A stretch of 35,918 nt of DNA, taken from assembly GCA_002438845.1 (NCBI GenBank), contig DJRG01000097.1:1-35918 (forward strand), in the 5' to 3' direction. The stretch is from Bacteroidales bacterium UBA6366. Its GTDB lineage: Bacteria > Bacteroidota > Bacteroidia > Bacteroidales > UBA932. Made by a program: the position numbers and the translations under genes. The notes under the pieces were generated by a model. The model was given only the letters and a program-made list of their open reading frames with translations. It ran no database searches and had not been told where the DNA came from. Shown here one piece after another: positions 30,785 to 35,918 of this stretch. Position 1 is the stretch's first letter. Every line of letters starts with the position of its first letter.

Positions 30785-32278
30785 ATGAGTACAAAAAAGA
30801 ATATTCTTTTGTCATTGTTAGTGTCAGCCCCGCTGGCTTTCGCCTCCTGTTCCGGATTCCTGAACGTTGACAATCTCGGGAAGAGCACGATCGAGAGCTT
30901 CTTTTCGGACATAGACGGAATGAAAGCCGCCGGAGTGGGACTCCACAAGACCATTCTGGATTTCTACGACGGCTCCTACCTGCGTTTCGGCGACATTGGC
31001 GGCGACACACAGACCGCCTCAAGAGTGAACTGTGACGAGGCCTTGCTGAGACTCTACGACTTCGACTACTATGCCGAGGACAACGGTGGATTCCCATACA
31101 CAATCTGGAAGAGCGGCTATGCGATCGCCACAAACGCCAACAACATCCTGTACTACGGGCAGAAACTTCTCGAAAAGTTTCCCGAGCATGAGGCCGAGAT
31201 AAAAAAACATTTCGGCTACGCCTATTTCGCACGAGCGCTGGCGATCTTCGACCTATGCAACTGCTATGCCATGCCTTACGGCTACACGCCTGACGCATCC
31301 CATCTTGGGGTTGTCGCCATTGATTATATTCCAGGATTTGAAGACAGACTCTCACGCCATACGATAAAGGTATGCTACGAAAGGATCATCAAGGACCTCA
31401 ACTCATCGCTGGAATGCTTCGGCAACGACGATCTCGAGAATCCCAACTACATTTCCGGACTGGCGTGCGAGGCCCTGCTGGCAAGGGTCTACCTGTACAT
31501 GGGTGACTATGCGAACGCAGCGAAATATTCATCAATCGTGATGGCAAAAGTTCCCCTCGCGAAGCATGATGAATATGTCGGGATGTTCCGCAAGGCACAG
31601 GAAAATCCGGGAGAGGGAATATTCCGTCTGAACACCTACGACAACGGAAACGGAATGAGAGCCCTTTACAATCCTACAGGCAACCAGAAACTTGAGCCGG
31701 CTGCCGAATTCATGGCCAAATTCGACGACAACGATGCCCGCGGGCAACTCTTCACCTACACCGGGGAGAAAGAGGACGGAGCCACCTACGAAGGCAAGCG
31801 ATTCACGACTGTCTGCAAGTACCTCCCTGTCAAGAGCGGTGTGTCAGATGAGAAGAACAGACGCTCTGACTTCTTCGTGCTGCGAGCTTCAGAAATGTAC
31901 CTCATCCATGCGGAGGCGCTCTGCAACGGGGAATCGCAAGATCTGAATGCCGCCGCCGAGGACATCAAGGCTCTTCGGGCCAGAGCGTTGGGCACGACAC
32001 CTGACAAAATCGCATTCAGCTGGGCTTCCGCCAAGGATCTTGACACGATAATTCAGGAGGAAAGGACAAAGGAACTATGCTTCGAGGGACATCGTTTCTT
32101 CGACATCAAGAGGAGAATGGAGAACATTACCCGTCCTCAAAGCACGACATCCAAAACAAAATCACTTACATGGCCCGACATCCATTACGCCCTGCCGATC
32201 TGCCAGCTGGAGCTTCAGGCCAACGACTACATGGTGCAGAATGAAGGCTACACCGGAAGAAAAACAATAGGAGAATGA
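30785..32278 (+). CDS. SusD/RagB-family surface lipoprotein
   Basis: The product has 497 residues. A lipoprotein signal leads to C22 (LAFASC). Family features are the N-terminal CSGFLNVDNLGKSTIESFF, a helical TPR-like core (for example HFGYAYFARALAIFDLCNCY) and the C-terminal LRARALGTTPD with TIIQEERTKELCFEGHRFFDIKR, all typical of SusD. It lids the SusC barrel and helps bind the imported molecule. It starts 6 bp after susC and ends in an ATGA overlap with the next gene, so the unit is polycistronic. Confidence 0.95.
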   Translation: MSTKKNILLSLLVSAPLAFASCSGFLNVDNLGKSTIESFFSDIDGMKAAGVGLHKTILDFYDGSYLRFGDIGGDTQTASRVNCDEALLRLYDFDYYAEDNGGFPYTIWKSGYAIATNANNILYYGQKLLEKFPEHEAEIKKHFGYAYFARALAIFDLCNCYAMPYGYTPDASHLGVVAIDYIPGFEDRLSRHTIKVCYERIIKDLNSSLECFGNDDLENPNYISGLACEALLARVYLYMGDYANAAKYSSIVMAKVPLAKHDEYVGMFRKAQENPGEGIFRLNTYDNGNGMRALYNPTGNQKLEPAAEFMAKFDDNDARGQLFTYTGEKEDGATYEGKRFTTVCKYLPVKSGVSDEKNRRSDFFVLRASEMYLIHAEALCNGESQDLNAAAEDIKALRARALGTTPDKIAFSWASAKDLDTIIQEERTKELCFEGHRFFDIKRRMENITRPQSTTSKTKSLTWPDIHYALPICQLELQANDYMVQNEGYTGRKTIGE

Positions 32279-32763
32279 TGAGAAAGTTTTTAGGAATATT
32301 CATGGCCGCCATTCTGTGTTGCGGCTGCGAGTGGCACAAGGATGTCTATTTCGACACCCCGTTCGCCTACATCTTTGACAATGCGGGCGGTTCGACCGCC
32401 ACGATAGACAGCAAGTTCGGCAAAGGAGTGGAGAATGTGCTGACAGAGCTGAAAGTCTCGATCAGCGTAAGCGAGACACACTTCTCCGAACCGGTCACAG
32501 TAGAGTACGAGGTGATGGCGGGCGATGGCCTTAAGGAAGGTGTCGACTACAAGATCCAGCCTTCTACGGCCAGCCCGCTGACATTCACACCCGGGACATA
32601 CACACTTCCAGTCCGCATCATGTGGCTCAAGACTGACTCTCCGGATTCTTCCAAGGACAACACTTTGACAATCAAGCTCTCCGGAAGCAGTGTTAAAGAC
32701 ATGGAATTAGGCTATCCGGGACCTTCCCACAAGGGACAGACATTTGTGTTCACGAAAATCTAA
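32275..32763 (+). CDS. Small lipoprotein with a Calx-beta/DUF4843-like domain
   Basis: The product has 162 residues. The N-terminus is a short hydrophobic signal ending in ILCCGC, with a probable lipidated cysteine at 15-18. The rest is beta-rich. VEYEVMAGDGLKEGVDYKI followed by PLTFTPGTYTLPVRIMWL has the look of Calx-beta or DUF4843/DUF1735-type domains seen in third-position lipoproteins of SusCD operons. It starts inside the susD stop (ATGA overlap). A second ATG at 32278 is equally possible. Role is probably in surface binding; this is inference from position. Confidence 0.7.
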   Translation: MMRKFLGIFMAAILCCGCEWHKDVYFDTPFAYIFDNAGGSTATIDSKFGKGVENVLTELKVSISVSETHFSEPVTVEYEVMAGDGLKEGVDYKIQPSTASPLTFTPGTYTLPVRIMWLKTDSPDSSKDNTLTIKLSGSSVKDMELGYPGPSHKGQTFVFTKI

Positions 32764-32772
32764 CAATTTTTA

Positions 32773-32789
32773 TTAAACAACCTGTTTAA
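32773..32789 (+). other. Small AT-rich inverted repeat before the fourth operon gene
   Basis: TTAAACA and TGTTTAA form a perfect 7-bp stem with a 3-nt loop, ending 4 bp before ATG 32794. It could hinder or shape translation initiation. No T-run follows, so it is not a terminator. Confidence 0.4.
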
Positions 32790-32793
32790 CATT

Positions 32794-34638
32794 ATGAAAC
32801 GAATTTTGACATTCTTCAGCGTCGCGCTGATTGTTGTTGCCGGGACGGTTTCCTGCGACAACGACCCGAAGGCGGACGGAGTGGCTCAGATCACTTCCTT
32901 CTCGCTTCAGTCATCACTTAACTCGAATCTTACCTCCAATGTCGATGGTGTCATCGACGAGCAGGCCAAGACCATCAGCCTCGTGCTGCCGGAAGGTTCA
33001 GGCGACTCATTCATCCCGACTTTCACGGTGACCGATGACGATGTCGTCAAGGCCGGTGCCACTGTTGTCACCAGCGGTGTCACTTCAATAAGCATCACAG
33101 ACGGAGCCAAACTTTCCGTCACCGATGAGGTTTCAGAACTTAATGTTGCCTACACTCTCTCCGTTAAGGAGAACGATGGAGCGGCTGAGCTTAAATCAGT
33201 CTCATTCCTTAAGGCCGACAACAGCGTCCTGACAGCGGACGTCGCCCCTGAAGCCATCGCCTCAGAGATGATAACGCGTGTTCCTTCCGCCGCGTTCAAG
33301 CAGGAGCTGATCCTCACTGTAGAGGCTGGTCTGAACGATGTGGTGAAGGTAAACGGCAAGGAAACCACAAATGGCAAGATCAAGGTTGACACCAGTTTCC
33401 CTATCGACATCACTGTGACAGATGAGGTGGCAAAGACTACAGCCAGCTATGTTCTCAAGGTCGGCAAGGTGCTTGGGTATGTTGTCACAAAGGTCGGCAG
33501 CATCACTGATGGAACCAAGATTTTCGGAGCGATTGACCTTGCGATCAACCCGAAGGACGGTAACCCTTGGATTGCGTACAGCAAAGAGATTGACGGTGAC
33601 AATCTCGACAGGGTGTCCGTGCAGAAGTTTGACGGGGCTTCCTTCTCCTATGTCGGAGAGTCTTTTATCAAACCTAATCCAGACTCGAAAGATGCCAAAA
33701 ACCCTACTCTTGCATTTGACAACAATGGCACTGCCTACCTCAAATACATCGGAGGAGAGGCCGCAAACAAAAACACAGTAAGAAAGTACACGACAACTTG
33801 GGAAGTCGTGGGCAAGGCCAGTCTCAACTCAGTGACCGTGAGCAACACCTACCCTTCTCCACAGTACATCCAAAGCAATGGCCAGCCTGCTTTCTTCTTC
33901 TTCAATAACACAAAACCTAACAGACGAACAATCGCCTCAGCCTATTACAATGGTTCAGAATGGGTCGAGAAGATCAACGCTGCGGCCAGCGGAATCGCAC
34001 CTGCTTATGGAGAAGGTCCATCCAGCAATTCCGGAGCGTACTACGGCTCATGCTTTACAAACTTCAAAGGGAAAAACTACATGCTATCATCATTCAACGG
34101 GTGGGGCTATTTCGTGTATGAGGTCGGTGACGGATGCGCTTTGACTCCTATCGTGTATGATTTCAAACCTGGCGCATCTGAGTACGGTGTCTCATCGAAC
34201 TTCAACATTACGAACGATGGAGAGAACCTCTACGTTTACGTTTACAATGTAGCTGCTGGCAAGATGCAAGTTTACAAGGTAGATTTCAACGAAGGGAAAC
34301 TCGTTGAATACGGAGAGGGCATTCCGGCCACCTTCGGAACACTCACAGGAGTCAACGAAACGTCAACCTTCTCGGTTTCTCCTACAGGTCTGACTGTCGC
34401 CGCAGTCGAGGACGCTGAGCACAACGTCACGTTCAAGTACCTGAACAGCAGTCTTCAGTGGGAGAACTTCACCCTGACAGAAAGCGCAATTAAGAATTCG
34501 TCGACCGGATTATTCCGGATAGCCTTCAACTCCGACGGTGTCGGCTACATCGCTTACCCTGGAGAAACTGATGATGTCAAGATCGGAAACATCGAGGTAT
34601 ACAAAATAGCCCTTGAGGCCGACGTGCTTCCTGAATAG
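32794..34638 (+). CDS. Surface lipoprotein with DUF5018-like N-terminus and propeller-like C-terminus
   Basis: The product has 614 residues, with lipobox cysteine C21 (GTVSCDN). Residues 28-225 hold two Ig-like repeats of the DUF5018 kind (ITSFSLQSSLN to AYTLSVKEN, then LKSVSFLKADN to ASYVLKVGK). The region from about 230 to the end contains repeated beta units (NPWIAYSKEIDGDN, PTLAFDNNGTAYLKYIGG, GLFRIAFNSDGVGYIAYPG) suggesting a beta-propeller. In SusCD operons such proteins are surface binding proteins (SusE/F analogues). The ligand is unknown. Its codon use is slightly more AT-rich than susC, which may simply reflect its composition of G, N, T and S. Confidence 0.72.
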   Translation: MKRILTFFSVALIVVAGTVSCDNDPKADGVAQITSFSLQSSLNSNLTSNVDGVIDEQAKTISLVLPEGSGDSFIPTFTVTDDDVVKAGATVVTSGVTSISITDGAKLSVTDEVSELNVAYTLSVKENDGAAELKSVSFLKADNSVLTADVAPEAIASEMITRVPSAAFKQELILTVEAGLNDVVKVNGKETTNGKIKVDTSFPIDITVTDEVAKTTASYVLKVGKVLGYVVTKVGSITDGTKIFGAIDLAINPKDGNPWIAYSKEIDGDNLDRVSVQKFDGASFSYVGESFIKPNPDSKDAKNPTLAFDNNGTAYLKYIGGEAANKNTVRKYTTTWEVVGKASLNSVTVSNTYPSPQYIQSNGQPAFFFFNNTKPNRRTIASAYYNGSEWVEKINAAASGIAPAYGEGPSSNSGAYYGSCFTNFKGKNYMLSSFNGWGYFVYEVGDGCALTPIVYDFKPGASEYGVSSNFNITNDGENLYVYVYNVAAGKMQVYKVDFNEGKLVEYGEGIPATFGTLTGVNETSTFSVSPTGLTVAAVEDAEHNVTFKYLNSSLQWENFTLTESAIKNSSTGLFRIAFNSDGVGYIAYPGETDDVKIGNIEVYKIALEADVLPE

Positions 34639-34659
34639 ACACAAGAATATTCATAGATC

Positions 34660-35793
34660 ATGAAACTGCTCGCTTCCATCGCCCTACTGCTTCAATGCGC
34701 GCTCAGAGTCGCCTTTGTCGGTGATCCACAGGCTGATGGAAGCGGGCAGGTCGTTTATAACCAAAGGAGCATATTCAAAGAGCTTCGTTCCAGAAAGGAT
34801 CTTGACTTGGTGATCGTCTTGGGGGACATCGTCAACGATGACGTCAGCCTTCTGGATCCGTCCATCGCAAGTCTTGACTCCCTGAGAGTTCCGTGGTTCG
34901 CTGTTCCCGGCAACCATGACCGGGATGTCGAGCCGGGAGTGCCTCGCGGTCTTAAGGCCTGGAGGGCGAAGATCGGCTACGTCGACACCTCGTTCGTTGT
35001 CAAAGGGGTACGCTTCGTGCTGATGAACAACGTCCGCACGAAAGGCCTCAGGGACTACGAGGGCGGGCTAAGCGAAGCCCAGAAATCATGGCTCGGCTCG
35101 CTTGTCAGAGAGTCATCCAAGGTCAAACGCCTTGTTCTGGCCACGCATATTCCCGTGTCGGAAATGACAGGACGCGACAGTCTTATGAATATCCTCGCTC
35201 CGGTGGCAGGCAAGATAACCCTGTTCTGCGGTCACACTCACACAGTTAGACGTCACCAATTAGAACCCGGGATAGAGGAGAACATCTGCGGGGCAGCATG
35301 CGGAAGTTGGTGGAGAGGGGTGAAGGACGAGAACGGACTCCCTTACGCTTTGATGAGATGCGGTTCTCCGAGAGGGTATTTCATAGCAGACTTCAAGGGC
35401 AAAGGCTACAGACTTGACTACAAGCCGGTTCTTCGTGTGGAAAGAGCTTCCGCAACAGAGGTTGACAGCGTCTCGAACATTGTCGCGGTCAACATATTCG
35501 GAGGCAGTGAGGATGGCCGTGTCGAGTACCGCGCCGCCGGTTCCCGCAAATGGAGGGAAGCCTCAAAGAGCGAGCTGGTGGCCCCGGAGGTAGTCAAGGT
35601 CTCCGATTGGAACTATTCCAAGACTAAGGCCTACAGAAAAACACACAAAGAGGAGTTTATCCCGATGATTCTACGCCCGTCGCCTCACCTGTGGGAAATA
35701 ATGGACACCACATCATCACCCGGCTCGATTGTAACGATCCGCTATAAGGATCTGCACATGAAAGTAAAAATGAAAGTAAGGCTTCAACGATAG
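34660..35793 (+). CDS. Exported calcineurin-like metallophosphoesterase
   Basis: The product has 377 residues. Metal-binding motifs are in the canonical order: GDPQ (D at about 22), VLGDIVND, GNHDRD, ATHIPVSE and GHTHTVRRH. The C-terminal region with WNYSKTK, PSPHLWEI and PGSIVTIRYKD matches the MetallophosC-type domain found in Bacteroidota secreted phosphoesterases. A hydrophobic N-terminus (MKLLASIALLLQCALR) probably directs export, but it runs almost straight into the first catalytic strand and its LLQC is a poor lipobox. The usual N-terminal accessory domain of longer relatives is absent. It closes the SusCD operon, 21 bp after the lipoprotein gene. Hydrolysis of a phosphomono- or diester is inferred. 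Confidence 0.85.
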   Translation: MKLLASIALLLQCALRVAFVGDPQADGSGQVVYNQRSIFKELRSRKDLDLVIVLGDIVNDDVSLLDPSIASLDSLRVPWFAVPGNHDRDVEPGVPRGLKAWRAKIGYVDTSFVVKGVRFVLMNNVRTKGLRDYEGGLSEAQKSWLGSLVRESSKVKRLVLATHIPVSEMTGRDSLMNILAPVAGKITLFCGHTHTVRRHQLEPGIEENICGAACGSWWRGVKDENGLPYALMRCGSPRGYFIADFKGKGYRLDYKPVLRVERASATEVDSVSNIVAVNIFGGSEDGRVEYRAAGSRKWREASKSELVAPEVVKVSDWNYSKTKAYRKTHKEEFIPMILRPSPHLWEIMDTTSSPGSIVTIRYKDLHMKVKMKVRLQR

Positions 35794-35811
35794 ATTTCGG
35801 ACGACAGTTTC

Positions 35812-35850
35812 AGACGCGTTCCTGCTGGTGAGCAAGAACGCGTCTTATTT
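35812..35850 (+). terminator. Intrinsic terminator after the SusC operon
   Basis: AGACGCGTTC (35812-35821) pairs perfectly over 10 bp with GAACGCGTCT (35836-35845), followed by TATTTGTT. It lies 18 bp after the phosphoesterase stop. Nothing recognisable is seen from 35851 to the window end. Confidence 0.8.
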
Positions 35851-35918
35851 GTTGGCACTTCACTTAGGCACCACCGTTGCAAGAAGGCTATGGCGGCCTA
35901 CGCGCTGCACGCGACCTA

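Larger units (their letters stand above)
814..34652. repeat. Dispersed GAATATTC / GAATAT motif across the window
   Basis: Twelve copies of the palindrome GAATATTC were seen by eye, starting at 814, 3920, 4871, 15756, 19573, 23007, 25223, 27205, 30799, 31617, 32294 and 34645. About 76 further GAATAT or ATATTC hexamers occur, in both orientations and inside genes in several reading frames. Composition alone predicts about 0.35 octamers and 11 hexamers at 55% G+C. Counts are manual. Confidence 0.6.

Noticed and set aside
35851..35918. Possible start of a new gene at the window end
   Set aside because: An ATG with eight open codons is too short to support any call.

Overview
The window reads as part of a Bacteroidota chromosome, most likely order Bacteroidales, at roughly 55% G+C by eye. 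The reasons are a SusC/SusD pair with surface lipoproteins, the Bacteroidota -7 promoter element TAnnTTTG at several gene starts (with a complete TTTG-N19-TAAATTTG before gpmA), weak or absent Shine-Dalgarno sequences, and Bacteroidota-type forms of GyrB, trigger factor and the PiT phosphate transporter. I cannot place it to genus. No tRNA, rRNA or CRISPR array was seen.

Layout. (1) 1-2233 is an accessory patch: the C-terminal part of an IS66 transposase with its right end, a 183-bp spacer, a second IS66 left end with a frameshifted small-ORF remnant, a low-G+C two-gene cassette (a DUF3990-type protein and an overlapping partner) and a third, solitary IS66-like end. (2) 2420-4001 holds a polyprenyl-phosphate sugar-1-phosphate transferase (MraY/WecA/TagO family) and a small unknown acidic-tailed protein. 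(3) 3996-13474, minus strand, is a tightly packed run in transcription order gyrB, an alpha-oxoamine synthase, a short-chain dehydrogenase, a 7TM-HD phosphohydrolase (PgpH-like), tig, clpP, clpX. (4) 13651-18419, minus strand, is a large periplasmic TPR protein followed by an outer-membrane beta-barrel. (5) 18537-22203, plus strand, is ftsE, nth, a CPA1-type cation/proton antiporter with a TrkA-C tail, then gpmA under its own promoter. (6) 22439-26278 is a PiT phosphate transporter with a PhoU-like tail, converging on a PhoR/PhoB-like two-component pair. (7) 26341-27573 is a class I aminotransferase. (8) 27740-35793 is a SusC-SusD-lipoprotein-lipoprotein-metallophosphoesterase operon closed by a strong terminator.

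Working together. The clearest theme is phosphate. Upstream of the PiT gene lie four TGTAAC-like repeats spaced exactly 11 bp, ending 9 bp before a -7-like element. This is the geometry of a PhoB-activated promoter, and a PhoB-like regulator is encoded next door. The kinase has no visible sensor domain, so the PhoU-like tail of the transporter is an attractive (unproven) signal source. Further on, the SusCD operon carries a secreted calcineurin-type phosphoesterase and no glycosidase, suggesting uptake of a phosphorylated substrate. A second theme is lipid: the alpha-oxoamine synthase plus ketoreductase pair looks like the first two steps of sphingoid or sulfonolipid (capnoid) base synthesis.

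A window-wide signal not tied to any gene is a strong excess of the hexamer GAATAT (about 88 sites on both strands by eye, against about 11 expected from composition) and of its palindromic form GAATATTC (12 seen, about 0.35 expected).
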